Of a stretch of 64,000 nt of DNA, positions 51,824 through 61,174 are shown in pieces (the stretch's first letter is position 1; every line of letters begins with the position of its first letter). The DNA comes from an uncultured Saprospiraceae bacterium (lineage in GTDB: Bacteria; Bacteroidota; Bacteroidia; Chitinophagales; Saprospiraceae). The notes beneath the pieces were generated by a model. It saw only the letters and a program-made list of their open reading frames with translations, did not search any database and was not told the DNA's origin. Where the stretch lies: positions 1 to 64,000 of the forward strand of contig CALGAW010000037.1 of NCBI GenBank assembly GCA_937959115.1. The letters run 5' to 3'. The position numbers and the translations under genes are program-made.

Positions 51824-53938
51824 ATGAATAATATAAAACATTACTTACTCGCTTTTTTACTGCTAAAAATGATCGGACTCAATGCACAAACGTTTGTTGA
51901 TGCATCAGCCACTGGTCAGAATGATGGTACTAGTTGGGCTAATGCCTATACCGATCTAAATAATGCGATTACGAATGCTGCAGCAAACGAAGAATTGTGG
52001 GTAGCTGCTGGTAAATACAGCCCAGGTGCTACCACTGCCGACCATTTTCTTTTAACGGTAGATGTACAGCTTTTTGGTGGATTCAACGGAACAGAAACAA
52101 TGCGAAGCCAAAGAGATTATCAGACCAACCTTACCATCTTATCTGGTGATGTGCTGAATGATGATGTGTCAGGTGATTTTACGCAATACAAAGCTGACAA
52201 CAATTTGCATGTTGTTTGGTGTCAAACGAATATCACAAACAATACTGTGATTGATGGCTTTATTGTAGAAGGCGGAAATTCGTTAGACGTTAATGGAACC
52301 GGTGACGACCGACGAGGTGGCGGAATTCTTTCTTACGGTTCTCCTATAGTTCAAAACTGCACCTTCAGAGATAATTATGCCTACTTTGGTGGTGGCGTTT
52401 ACCCTAGGACGGCAACCTCAAGTGATACAAAAATTTTAAACTGTATTTTCGATGGCAATTCAGGAGGTTACGGTTCTGCAATTCTAGTTGCTTTTGGTGA
52501 TGCCTTGATTGAAGATTGCATTATTAGAAACAATTATTCTGAAGAAGGTGCCGCAGTAAATGGCATAACTGGTTCATCTACCATAAGACGATGCGATTTT
52601 ACAGGTAACTCAGGGGGTTTATTTGGAGGTTCTGCTTATTTAGTCTATCAAACTACCCCTGCAGCTCCAGTAAAAGTGCTTATTGAGGATAGTAGTTTTG
52701 ACCAGAACACAACACTCGATATCGGAGGCGCAATGGGCATTTGGGATGTTGACGTTATTGTAACAATCAATCGAAGTACCTTTTCTGGAAATGTTGGAAC
52801 TGTTGGAGCGGGTGCAATTTTCTGTAATGGAAACGCTTCACTTCACCTCAATAACTGCTCGTTTCTTAATAATATTGCTCCGCAAGGAGGTGCTATTCTG
52901 TTTCAGGACTCTTGCGTAGTAACAGTGGATAGTTGTTTGTTTGAAGGCAACGAATCTTTTGGTTCAACTGCAGGAGGTGCTGCTTTTGCCATCTTTAATT
53001 CGGCAAACACATCCATTAAAAACTCTACGTTTAGAAACAACAAATCAAATGCTGGGAGTTGTATTTATAGTTTATTATACGGTGGGGTAGATTATGCATT
53101 GAATATTGAAAATTCTTACTTCACAGGCAATGAAACAACGGATGATGGCGGAGTATTCAATCTCACAAACACAGACCTTTCTTTAACCAATTGCTTGGTG
53201 GCCGACAATGAGGCGACCATTGGAAGCGCGATTTTTGCAAATGCGGTTGGGCTTAATCAAACAATTGAACTCACAAACACTACGATTGCAGATAACACAG
53301 GAGCAGAAGCCATTGCCAATAATGCTATTAACGGTGGAGCTTCTTCTCTTGTTTTATTAAATACCATTCTTGAAAACCCAACTGCTGGCAATTATCTTGA
53401 ACTGACTACTGATGCGAATGTGGTATCTAATGGCGGAAATCTGTCTTCTGATGGCTCGTTGACTTCAGCTTTGACAAGTACAAATGATTTAAACAATACG
53501 AGCGCTAGCTTCGTCGATGTTGCTGCTGGTGATTATCAGTTGTCTATCGCCAGTCTTTGTATTGATCAAGGGATAGATACAGGTGCTCCGTTATTGGATA
53601 TCGAGAATAATATGCGTTTTGGAGTAACAGATATGGGGGCATACGAATATCAAGGATTTCTCAACAACGAACCGATCACTAAAGAGGATACAGGCATTCG
53701 AATTTTTCCAAATCCAGTTGCTAGTACACTGAATTTTACGCTTGAGAATGAGGTGACTGGCCTTCTTGAAATCGCTGTGTTTGATATGGGCGGTGCTATG
53801 ATCTTTAAGGAGGAAGTCAATAAATCGACTAAGCAAGTCGGTTATACAATCAATGTGGCTGATTTGCCTGCGGGTGCTTACCAACTTAGTATTGTAGCTG
53901 GGGGAAAGGGTAAAGTGAACACGTTTGTCAAGGAGTAG
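51824..53938 (+). CDS. Parallel beta-helix protein with T9SS type A sorting domain
   Basis: 704 residues with signal peptide (residues 1-22, ending L-N-A-Q). T-F-V-D-A-S-A-T-G-Q-N-D-G-T-S-W-A-N-A-Y-T-D-L is the standard opening of right-handed beta-helix (choice-of-anchor Q type) surface proteins. Rungs such as C-T-F-R-D-N-Y-A, C-I-F-D-G-N-S-G-G and S-T-F-S-G-N-V-G-T repeat to ~600, and D-M-G-A-Y-E-Y-Q-G closes the helix. The T9SS tail starts at ~625 (I-R-I-F-P-N-P-V-A-S-T, A-G-A-Y-Q-L-S-I-V). It is probably exported to the surface, with polysaccharide or adhesive function. A hairpin terminator follows. Confidence 0.88.
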   Translation: MNNIKHYLLAFLLLKMIGLNAQTFVDASATGQNDGTSWANAYTDLNNAITNAAANEELWVAAGKYSPGATTADHFLLTVDVQLFGGFNGTETMRSQRDYQTNLTILSGDVLNDDVSGDFTQYKADNNLHVVWCQTNITNNTVIDGFIVEGGNSLDVNGTGDDRRGGGILSYGSPIVQNCTFRDNYAYFGGGVYPRTATSSDTKILNCIFDGNSGGYGSAILVAFGDALIEDCIIRNNYSEEGAAVNGITGSSTIRRCDFTGNSGGLFGGSAYLVYQTTPAAPVKVLIEDSSFDQNTTLDIGGAMGIWDVDVIVTINRSTFSGNVGTVGAGAIFCNGNASLHLNNCSFLNNIAPQGGAILFQDSCVVTVDSCLFEGNESFGSTAGGAAFAIFNSANTSIKNSTFRNNKSNAGSCIYSLLYGGVDYALNIENSYFTGNETTDDGGVFNLTNTDLSLTNCLVADNEATIGSAIFANAVGLNQTIELTNTTIADNTGAEAIANNAINGGASSLVLLNTILENPTAGNYLELTTDANVVSNGGNLSSDGSLTSALTSTNDLNNTSASFVDVAAGDYQLSIASLCIDQGIDTGAPLLDIENNMRFGVTDMGAYEYQGFLNNEPITKEDTGIRIFPNPVASTLNFTLENEVTGLLEIAVFDMGGAMIFKEEVNKSTKQVGYTINVADLPAGAYQLSIVAGGKGKVNTFVKE

Positions 53939-53990
53939 AGGATAATGTTTAATTAATTAAAAACGGTATAAGTATACCTTGAAGTGACCT

Positions 53991-54025
53991 GAAGGCAGTT
54001 TGAAGACAATCTGCCTTCTTTATGT
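53991..54025 (+). terminator. Terminator hairpin
   Basis: GAAGGCAG (53991-53998) pairs with CTGCCTTC (54011-54018), then TTTAT. An additional small palindrome, GGTATA-AG-TATACC, lies at 53965-53978. The hairpin ends the beta-helix gene. Confidence 0.7.
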
Positions 54026-54147
54026 ATCTATCAGCGATTCGATTTGATATTAATCCTCATTATTGTTAACAAGAATTGATTATATTCGAAATATTGTCAG
54101 TAGAAGTGTTTTGGGATGCTGTTTATCTATTTTGAATTTGAATTAGT

Positions 54148-55227
54148 ATGAATCAATTGATTAGATTTTACATGATTGTTTGCTTTTTAAGCACTTGTTC
54201 AATCACTTCCTATTCAACAACTCCTATTAAGTTAAGAAAAGGGACTGCCCTAGCAACCGTTTTCAATGAATCTATAACAATTGAACAAGAACAAATTCTA
54301 GTTAATCCTTCAGCACAATTGGACCGTGCAAGAATTGTAAGAACGTATAAAATAGCTTGTAAAAAAAATGTAGCACTACCCTTTATTGTTTTTAATCAAG
54401 GAGTGCATGATTTAAACGTAATTATTGATTCAATTGAAGTGATGCCAGCGTTGATTAGAAGAGATTCTAGTAACGCGTTTATCCAGAGTTTGACTGGATT
54501 TAATGATACATTATTCTCCCACGAATTTGAGCGATTTTTACAAGACAATCTCGGAGATCTAGGGTATTCTCAAAAATATTTAGCTCTAAATACTCCAAAC
54601 TATAATTTAAATCAAGGAAAACATACAATTGAGCTTCGTTATTCAAGGTTAAGTCGAGAAATATCTCACCCTCAGATTAGAAGCTTAAATGGGAACGAAA
54701 TTAAGATTGATTATACTATTGGCGCAAATAGAAGACGAGTCGATCTTGATCCATTAGTTGATACAGTTGACCTAAAGTCTAGCAAAGAAATCCAGAAAAT
54801 ATATTTACGATCTGCTGATCAAAGTTATATTGAAAATGAAGTTCATTCATTTAAGTACTTTCCGAAAACAAATTTTATAACAAGGGGCATTCTTCATTTT
54901 GGTGTCGGACTAATCGCCCTGTTTTCATTTCTTATATTCGCCTTGTTTCAGATAGTTTACTTTATAAAATTAAGAGTACAAGGAGGATTTACAGGCTTTG
55001 CTGTTTTCCTATTATCGTTTTGGCCAGTTAGCTTGTGTTTTATCGTTTATCTATTGGCGCATGCTGTATTGTATTTTGGTGTTGGTTCGCAGTTTTATGA
55101 TCAAATAGGTCTAATGATATACATTCATATTTCTATGTTAATAGCAATTCTAATCTGCTACCCAATTCTTGTGTTCGTGGTTGATTTGATGGTAAAATTG
55201 ATTCAGAAACGTGTGACGATTAAATAA
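54148..55227 (+). CDS. Membrane protein with large extracytoplasmic domain
   Basis: 359 residues. After a signal peptide (~1-25) an extracytoplasmic region of ~225 residues contains L-N-Q-G-K-H-T-I-E-L-R-Y near 170 and the basic N-R-R-R-V-D-L near 195, a pattern reminiscent of DUF2207-type membrane proteins. Three hydrophobic segments follow (~250-275, 285-312, 325-348), and the tail ends K-L-I-Q-K-R-V-T-I-K in the cytoplasm. The family link to DUF2207 is weak. It is an isolated gene between two terminators or gaps, and no function can be assigned. Confidence 0.6.
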   Translation: MNQLIRFYMIVCFLSTCSITSYSTTPIKLRKGTALATVFNESITIEQEQILVNPSAQLDRARIVRTYKIACKKNVALPFIVFNQGVHDLNVIIDSIEVMPALIRRDSSNAFIQSLTGFNDTLFSHEFERFLQDNLGDLGYSQKYLALNTPNYNLNQGKHTIELRYSRLSREISHPQIRSLNGNEIKIDYTIGANRRRVDLDPLVDTVDLKSSKEIQKIYLRSADQSYIENEVHSFKYFPKTNFITRGILHFGVGLIALFSFLIFALFQIVYFIKLRVQGGFTGFAVFLLSFWPVSLCFIVYLLAHAVLYFGVGSQFYDQIGLMIYIHISMLIAILICYPILVFVVDLMVKLIQKRVTIK

Positions 55228-55277
55228 TTTCTCAAATTCCGTTGCTACATTTATTGGTCTAGAACTAGAAGTCGTTT

Positions 55278-56375
55278 TTATTCCCATGGTCCTTCCTTCG
55301 TCACATTGATGATCGATGTGTCTGATAAGCGAAAGAGGCCTCCAGACAAGCCGAACCAGAAATTACCATTTTTGTCTTCGAGAATGTCTTGGATACCCAT
55401 GTGGTTGGTAAGATCCATTCGGTCAGTGCCTTTGTAGAGTCTGAACGTTTTGCCATTAAACCAGTAAACACCTAGGCCGATGGCTCCAATCCAGATCGCA
55501 CCTTTTTTGTCTTTGTAGAGCGAATAAACGTCGTTCTTACTAAGCCCTTCTTGATCAGGAAACTGTTCAAAGGTTTTGCCATTGTAACGACTAAGTCCGC
55601 CTCGTCCAGTTCTTTCAGTGGGATTGGGAGCATCTTTTTCTGCAACTCTAGTGCCAAACCAGATATCGCCTTCATTGCCTTCTAGAATGGCTTGCACACA
55701 GTTGGAGGGTAAGCCGTCTTCTGTTGTGTATTGTGTGAAGGTGGTGCCGTCATATTTACAAGCACCGTAGCCACTTCTGCCAAACCAGATGTTGCCCTGC
55801 CGGTCTTCCATAATTTCAGTGACCCAGTTGGCTGTTTCTTGGTAGGCGGGCGGAGTGATCTCAGGAGTCGGGAGCGGGAAATCAGTAAATGTGCTACCAT
55901 CGAATTTGCTGACACCGCCCCAAGTGCCCACCCATAAGGTACCCGTCTTGTCAATTAGGAGGTCAGAAAGACGGTGATGGATGAGTCCCTCGTTTATCGT
56001 ATAGTTGGTGAATGTTTTACCGTTGTATTTGGATAGACCACTGTGGGTGCTTAGCCAAATGTTTCCTAGGTCGTCCTCTTCAAAACTAGTAACAGTGTTT
56101 CCGATCAATCCGTCGTTTGTAGTGAGGTAAGTGAGCGTTTTACCATCAAAGCGGGCGGCACCTTTAGACATAGTGCCAAACCAGAGATTTCCCTTGCTGT
56201 CTTCAAAGACTTCTACAACGTAACTAGCGATTTGTGGATCGAGTTGAGGGTGTGATTTCTTCAACAGATCTAGGGCATTCGACGGGTTGGAATCTGTTGA
56301 GGATTTTGCCTGTTCTTGTCCTTTGCATCCTAGGAGGAATAGTAAGGAGATTAGTAGTAAAAAGTGGTTTGACAT
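55278..56375 (-). CDS. Lipoprotein with two-component-regulator-type propeller repeats
   Basis: 365 residues. Lipobox L-F-L-L-G-C (Cys17) follows a short signal. Six to seven Reg_prop repeats, each N-x-W-F-G-T/x and G-x-x-x-x-D-G-x-x-F-x-x-Y-T-x-x-x-G-L, fill the rest, as in the sensor part of hybrid two-component systems of Bacteroidota. No kinase, membrane helix or regulator domain follows, so it is a stand-alone surface or periplasmic propeller. It may bind a glycan or partner protein. It is convergent with the preceding membrane-protein gene. Confidence 0.85.
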   Translation of the reverse strand: MSNHFLLLISLLFLLGCKGQEQAKSSTDSNPSNALDLLKKSHPQLDPQIASYVVEVFEDSKGNLWFGTMSKGAARFDGKTLTYLTTNDGLIGNTVTSFEEDDLGNIWLSTHSGLSKYNGKTFTNYTINEGLIHHRLSDLLIDKTGTLWVGTWGGVSKFDGSTFTDFPLPTPEITPPAYQETANWVTEIMEDRQGNIWFGRSGYGACKYDGTTFTQYTTEDGLPSNCVQAILEGNEGDIWFGTRVAEKDAPNPTERTGRGGLSRYNGKTFEQFPDQEGLSKNDVYSLYKDKKGAIWIGAIGLGVYWFNGKTFRLYKGTDRMDLTNHMGIQDILEDKNGNFWFGLSGGLFRLSDTSIINVTKEGPWE

Positions 56376-56436
56376 TAGGTGTAGCTTTAATCACTCATAA
56401 TCGGAGATAAAAAGGTTAAAACAAAATATTCACCTG

Positions 56437-56508
56437 AGATTAACACGGATACACACGAATTAGCGTGCTGGAATTGTACAAATTATGCTCCACAGATTAA
56501 CACGGATA
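56437..56508. repeat. Short interspersed direct repeat
   Basis: AGATTAACACGGATA occurs at 56437-56451 and 56494-56508 in the same orientation, inside a gap of 160 bp. The motif (C-acagattaacacggat) resembles a short intergenic repeat I recall from many unrelated environmental bacteria; this is from memory, not from a search. Confidence 0.6.
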
Positions 56509-56536
56509 TCTACAGATTTCTCACACAATATTCAAC

Positions 56537-57616
56537 CTATTTCCTGTTTCGATAGGCTTCTACTAGTAACACCACTCGGCTATAGCTTAAAACACCTTCC
56601 TTAACCCCTTGTGATTTTAGATAGGCGTCATTGAACATTGACATTGGAATTAGGTCTGGGTATTGAGCATTATGTTTCTTCTTTGCGATCAAGTCATTTC
56701 GGATGCCAGTCGGCAGTGCTTGGTAAACTGCCGTATAGTTTTGTTTGTCTGCTCGTTTTAGTGTCACGAGTAGATATTCTAAGTAGTTGAAATGGGCGAT
56801 ATACTTCATGGCTGCTTCATCAGAAGAGAGACAAGTCAAATATGCCCAAAAGTTGCAGGTGGCCTCATCTCCAAATCCAAAGCCATGTGCCATTTCGTGC
56901 GCTAGGGTAAAAGGTTGGTCTAGGAGATGAACAGCACCGTCTACATGACCTTCTCCTACAAATGGGAAATAGATGCCTGAAATGCCCATTCGCATCAAAA
57001 TTCCCTTAGGAAATAGTCGTACTACCTTGACTCTGCCTGGTGTGGGATAGCCTTTTTGGTCTAGTACCTTTGTAAGCAATGGGCGAATATCAGGTGTCGT
57101 TTTTACTAGCAGTTGTTGGTCGGTAAGTGCTGTCGAGTCTGCTCCTCCTATTTGATTTCTGGTTTGTATGGCTAGCTGCACTTCTTGGCTGATCATTGAT
57201 TGAAGCTGTTCTTGGGTTGGTTTAGTCGTCGTAAGTCCTAGCTGTTGTTCAACCTTGATTCTGTCATAATTGTAACCCCAAGACCAGTAAAAAACAAAGA
57301 GAAGTCCGCCTGCGATTGCTACGAACGTGAGCAGTGCACTCCAAAGACGTTTAGGAAGAGGTACTGCATTCGGATTGCGGATAAAACGGATGACTTTTAT
57401 CGATAGCCAATAAATTACAATAATAAAAAAAATATAAAATAACGGAATTGGAATAAGGGCAAGCGTGTAATCAAATAGATAACGAAAGCCAACAAAAATG
57501 CCTCTAGAATACACGCGTTCGGTCAGCTCTGGGAATACCCCCGTGAGTTGCTTGATCAGTAGAGAAATAACTCCTAACCCAATCCAAATGAATCGTTTAT
57601 CCTTAAATACAGACAT
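56537..57616 (-). CDS. DUF3810 family membrane metalloprotease-like protein
   Basis: 359 residues. Three N-terminal hydrophobic segments (~10-25, 50-72, 92-112) are followed by an extracytoplasmic domain with the zinc-protease motif H-E-M-A-H (L-A-H-E-M-A-H-G-F-G-F-G-D-E-A-T-C) near 245. The glutamate of G-D-E-A-T may be a third ligand. DUF3810 is a conserved Bacteroidota/Firmicutes family without assigned substrate. It is encoded 13 bp downstream of the esterase gene and may share its transcript. Confidence 0.87.
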   Translation of the reverse strand: MSVFKDKRFIWIGLGVISLLIKQLTGVFPELTERVYSRGIFVGFRYLFDYTLALIPIPLFYIFFIIVIYWLSIKVIRFIRNPNAVPLPKRLWSALLTFVAIAGGLLFVFYWSWGYNYDRIKVEQQLGLTTTKPTQEQLQSMISQEVQLAIQTRNQIGGADSTALTDQQLLVKTTPDIRPLLTKVLDQKGYPTPGRVKVVRLFPKGILMRMGISGIYFPFVGEGHVDGAVHLLDQPFTLAHEMAHGFGFGDEATCNFWAYLTCLSSDEAAMKYIAHFNYLEYLLVTLKRADKQNYTAVYQALPTGIRNDLIAKKKHNAQYPDLIPMSMFNDAYLKSQGVKEGVLSYSRVVLLVEAYRNRK

Positions 57617-57629
57617 TCAGTAGTCCGAG

Positions 57630-58757
57630 TTACTGTTTAATTACCTTTTTTGTCAATTGATCTAGTGCATCGGATAAGGTGACGAAGTAAACGCCTGCTG
57701 CCATATCGCTGAGATCTAGCGTTGTAGATTGGTTGATGTCCGTTTTCGTTAAGACTGTATGACCTAGTAAATCAGTAATTACAACCTCTAGATTTCCGTC
57801 ATGCTCAATATCAATCAACAGTTGATCAGAGAATGGGTTTGGTGAAAGGGAAAACTGGAAGGCAGGTTCCTTGATTTCTTCTGTGTTTGTGCCTAGAGGC
57901 AGCGAGTGCCGACTAAAGAATTCCCAGACGACTGCCGTTGCATTAAAGTCACGGTTGGTATTACCATTTATAGGAATATTAATTGTTCCATCTGGCCAAG
58001 TGTGCCCACCACCCAAAACTTTGTAAAGTTCTACTTCAGTGCCATTAGCGCAAGGACCGTAATATACGCGTATCGCTGTAGAATTGTCTGCAGGGTCAAA
58101 GTCGGCAATCAATGTGGTGTCTCCTACGCTACTACAATTGTTTTTACCGATCCAGTAATTGACTGAACCTTCTGCTCCTTGGTGAAACCCTGCGGTGCCA
58201 TTATAGTCTACTACGCCATCTGCTGTACCATGAATTTGCATGACCGGAACGGGTCTATTGTTTTGGCAAGTGGGTAAAATGTCGTTGGCGATTGTACCTG
58301 TAACGCTTGCGATTGCTGCAATTCTATGCTCAAGTTCGCAGGCAAGGCGGTAAGACATAAATCCACCATTGGACATGCCTGTTGCGTAAACTCGTCGTTG
58401 ATCAATGTTATAGTCAACACTGATTTTATCAATCAATGCTTCGGTAAACCCTACATCATCTGCGATGGTCTGCGTGATTAGTCCGCTATTCCATGCTTGA
58501 TTGATTCCATCTGGGTAGACCACGATAAAATTACTGTCTGCAGCTACGCCATCAAACCCTGTGTAAATCCGTTGTTCAAAGCCATTTGAGCCTAAACCGT
58601 GATAATTTATTACTAGGGGAGAAGGGACTGCACTACTATTTGATGGTGGAACGTAAACCTGATACGTTCTAATAAGACCATCATGAATAATTGATTGTGC
58701 AGTGGCAATGGCCATGTTGACCAATAATACGATTAGGACAAGTAAACTATTTTTCAT
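57630..58757 (-). CDS. PHB-depolymerase-family esterase with T9SS type A tail
   Basis: 375 residues. Signal peptide L-L-V-L-I-V-L-L-V-N-M-A-I-A-T-A-Q. The alpha/beta hydrolase core shows N-Y-H-G-L-G-S-N-G near 52 (oxyanion region), the nucleophile elbow A-T-G-M-S-N-G-G near 152, H-G-T-A-D near 200 (acid) and G-G-G-H-T-W-P near 265 (His), typical of LpqC/feruloyl-esterase-like proteins. The final ~80 residues (F-S-L-S-P-N-P-F-S-D-Q-L, A-A-G-V-Y-F-V-T-L) are a T9SS tail. It is exported and likely hydrolyses polyester or carbohydrate esters. Confidence 0.9.
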   Translation of the reverse strand: MKNSLLVLIVLLVNMAIATAQSIIHDGLIRTYQVYVPPSNSSAVPSPLVINYHGLGSNGFEQRIYTGFDGVAADSNFIVVYPDGINQAWNSGLITQTIADDVGFTEALIDKISVDYNIDQRRVYATGMSNGGFMSYRLACELEHRIAAIASVTGTIANDILPTCQNNRPVPVMQIHGTADGVVDYNGTAGFHQGAEGSVNYWIGKNNCSSVGDTTLIADFDPADNSTAIRVYYGPCANGTEVELYKVLGGGHTWPDGTINIPINGNTNRDFNATAVVWEFFSRHSLPLGTNTEEIKEPAFQFSLSPNPFSDQLLIDIEHDGNLEVVITDLLGHTVLTKTDINQSTTLDLSDMAAGVYFVTLSDALDQLTKKVIKQ

Positions 58758-59092
58758 TCAATAAAGTTAATTAAATCGTTAGAATAACCATAATAAATAT
58801 GGGTTAGTTCTTAGTATCTAATGCTTAATTCTTAGCAATTAGGAGGTTACTGTTGCTCGGAGTGACTCAAGAATGTTCTACTTTAAACGCTTCACAAGGA
58901 ATTTGTACTATTTTCCCTATTAGGAAACTAATTATTCAAAATTAACGTTTGATCAATATAACAATTGCTAATGATCAATGAACAATTAATGAAGGACAGA
59001 ACTTCTGATTACCGTATACTGGATTATATTGGTCTGTTGAAAATTGATCATTAAAAATTATTCATTAGGATTTTTTTCCGTTAATTATTCAT
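58758..59092. other. Intergenic region upstream of phoH
   Basis: No plausible gene is seen. The sequence contains several copies of short A+T words (ttcattagga / attattcatta) and runs of inverted A/T sequence without a stable hairpin. Confidence 0.4.
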
Positions 59093-59100
59093 TACATTTG
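59093..59100 (+). promoter_or_regulatory. -7 box of phoH
   Basis: TACATTTG fits TAnnTTTG. It ends 24 bp before the TTG start chosen for phoH, with AAAGAAAAA between, and would lie inside the coding region if translation began at 59044. Confidence 0.5.
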
Positions 59101-59124
59101 AAAGAAAAACATAAACGACTAACA

Positions 59125-60150
59125 TTGAGCGAAATTGTATTAAACGTTGAAGGTGTTGATTTACTAGATTTTCTGGGAAAGAATGACGCCAAATTGAATT
59201 TGATTAAAAAGGCCTATCCCAAGTTAAATATCACATCGAGAGGCAATTCTATAAAGATTACTGGCGATAAGAAGGAAACTCAGGCGTGTAAGGCTAAAAT
59301 AGAATTATTGATTCGATATTTGAAAGAACACGAAAGCTTGTCTGAACACGATTTGAAAGACATGCTGAATGGTAGCAATCCTTTTGACAATAAACTGAGC
59401 AAGAAGCAAAACGGTAATTCCATCGTGCACGGCAAGGAAGGAAATCCGATTAAGCCACGCACCGTCAACCAAAAACGGTTGGTAGATCTGAGTGAAACGA
59501 ATGATATCGTGTTCGCAATTGGGCCTGCAGGTACTGGGAAAACCTATACCGCTGTTGCACTAGCTGTCCGTGCACTGAAAAACCGGCTTGTCAAACGAAT
59601 TGTGCTGACAAGACCTGCGGTAGAGGCAGGGGAGAACCTTGGTTTTTTACCCGGTGATGTCAAGGACAAAGTAGATCCTTATCTGCGTCCACTCTATGAC
59701 GCATTGGATGATATGATACCACTAGACAAGCTGAATTACTTCATGACAAACCGTATTATTGAGATTGCCCCGCTTGCTTTTATGAGAGGACGAACACTTG
59801 ATGACGCATTTATCATATTGGACGAAGCGCAAAACGCCACAAACGTTCAGCTTAAGATGTTTTTGACACGAATCGGTCCTTCCGCAAAATGTATTATTAC
59901 AGGTGATTTGACTCAAATCGATTTACCACGTAACCAACGGTCTGGATTGTTTCGAAGCTTGAGTGTTCTAAAGGAAATCGAAGGAATTGGTACTGTGTTT
60001 TTAACAGAAGAAGATGTCGTTCGCCACCGATTAGTCAAGTCAATCATTAAGGCATACAAACGAATGGATGACGAGGATGAGCAGACAAGAGAAGCAGCGA
60101 AACGACAGCGAGAGTTGAATCGGTCTTCTAACATAGAGGCAGCGGAGTAA
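59125..60150 (+). CDS. phoH: PhoH-like ATPase
   Basis: 341 residues from the TTG at 59125 (S-E-I-V-L-N-V-E-G-V-D). There is no ATG before the conserved region, and the upstream TTG at 59044 would put a promoter-like box inside the gene. The N-terminal ~100 residues form a KH-like segment. Walker A is G-P-A-G-T-G-K-T-Y near 133, Walker B F-I-I-L-D-E-A-Q-N-A near 230, followed by T-R-I-G-P-S-A-K and G-D-L-T-Q-I-D. PhoH (YbeZ-type) proteins are RNA-related ATPases or helicases acting with ribosome-processing factors. No ybeY lies beside it. Confidence 0.92.
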   Translation: MSEIVLNVEGVDLLDFLGKNDAKLNLIKKAYPKLNITSRGNSIKITGDKKETQACKAKIELLIRYLKEHESLSEHDLKDMLNGSNPFDNKLSKKQNGNSIVHGKEGNPIKPRTVNQKRLVDLSETNDIVFAIGPAGTGKTYTAVALAVRALKNRLVKRIVLTRPAVEAGENLGFLPGDVKDKVDPYLRPLYDALDDMIPLDKLNYFMTNRIIEIAPLAFMRGRTLDDAFIILDEAQNATNVQLKMFLTRIGPSAKCIITGDLTQIDLPRNQRSGLFRSLSVLKEIEGIGTVFLTEEDVVRHRLVKSIIKAYKRMDDEDEQTREAAKRQRELNRSSNIEAAE

Positions 60151-60176
60151 ATAATTTCGATGGCGAAAGATTAAAA

Positions 60177-61046
60177 CTAAAACACTTTTTCATTGATCAG
60201 TTGAACCATTTTTTTTGTGTCTTCAAGATCGGGGAAGTGACCACAACTGGAGAACTCAATAATCTCGCAGTCTTTAATGTGATCGTTTATCGAATTCATG
60301 TCGGTTTTTCGATGCGTGAAATCTTTAGTTCCCCAGACTAGAGTAGTAGGAACACGGTCAACCCATAACTGTTTTTTCGCGCTTTTTTTTAATCCTATGA
60401 CAAGGCTTGACAGGCAGAAACAGCCACCTTTGTTGATTGATTTTAGGGCGGTGTCGACGAAGGTCTCATCTTTTAATTCTCTAGGTAAGGCAAGCTTATA
60501 CCATGTTTTTACAAGTTTCTTTACTAGGATTGCATTCGCCGCTTGTCCTAGAATTGGGACTTCGAGTATATTGGGGATTGACTTATTTGTCCAATCCAAT
60601 ATTGCTGAAATTGAAGGAGTCTGCGACAAGAAAATATGCTGAATCCGATCAGGGTTTATTTGAGCTAAATTGATAGCGTAATATCCATTAGAACATGAAA
60701 AAAGGACAGAGACGCGTTCCAGTTTTAAACTGTCCATTACTTGGATTAATAGCTTTGTACCGTGATCGATGGTGTAATTGTACTGCTTGTTTGGAAATGA
60801 AAACCCAACACCTGGATATTCAAAGCAAACGACTCTAAAGTTAGCAGAAAGTTGCTTGATTAAACCCATTTGATGCTCGATGACGTTTGGCCCATCCGGA
60901 ACATTGATGAGAATGGGTTTCATTTCTTTTGTATCCAAGACTCTTATCTTGCCGTAGTCCGTATCAAGATAAAAGATGTCTTGACTAGTGACTGCGGGCT
61001 GCCGTCTAAACTGATATCTAATGTTGTCAATGCTGTTTCCTGTCAT
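60177..61046 (-). CDS. Alpha/beta hydrolase family protein
   Basis: 289 residues, no signal peptide. The fold is visible from C-F-E-Y-P-G-V-G-F-S near 77 (strand-4/loop motif), a nucleophile region F-S-C-S-N-G-Y near 114 in place of the usual G-x-S-x-G, V-W-G-T-K-D-F near 233 (acid) and C-G-H-F-P near 269 (His). The first Gly of the elbow is replaced by Ser, which is seen in some active relatives but lowers certainty of catalysis. The substrate is unknown. It is convergent with phoH, 26 bp apart. Confidence 0.8.
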   Translation of the reverse strand: MTGNSIDNIRYQFRRQPAVTSQDIFYLDTDYGKIRVLDTKEMKPILINVPDGPNVIEHQMGLIKQLSANFRVVCFEYPGVGFSFPNKQYNYTIDHGTKLLIQVMDSLKLERVSVLFSCSNGYYAINLAQINPDRIQHIFLSQTPSISAILDWTNKSIPNILEVPILGQAANAILVKKLVKTWYKLALPRELKDETFVDTALKSINKGGCFCLSSLVIGLKKSAKKQLWVDRVPTTLVWGTKDFTHRKTDMNSINDHIKDCEIIEFSSCGHFPDLEDTKKMVQLINEKVF

Positions 61047-61174
61047 GTTTTATTGATTATATGCACTATTAAAGGTGGTTTTACCCTTAACTGAATGATT
61101 AATAGTAACCAATAGTATAGGTTCCTTTTATGTTACAAGTATTTAACCTATTTTCAATAATAAATAATTGATCT

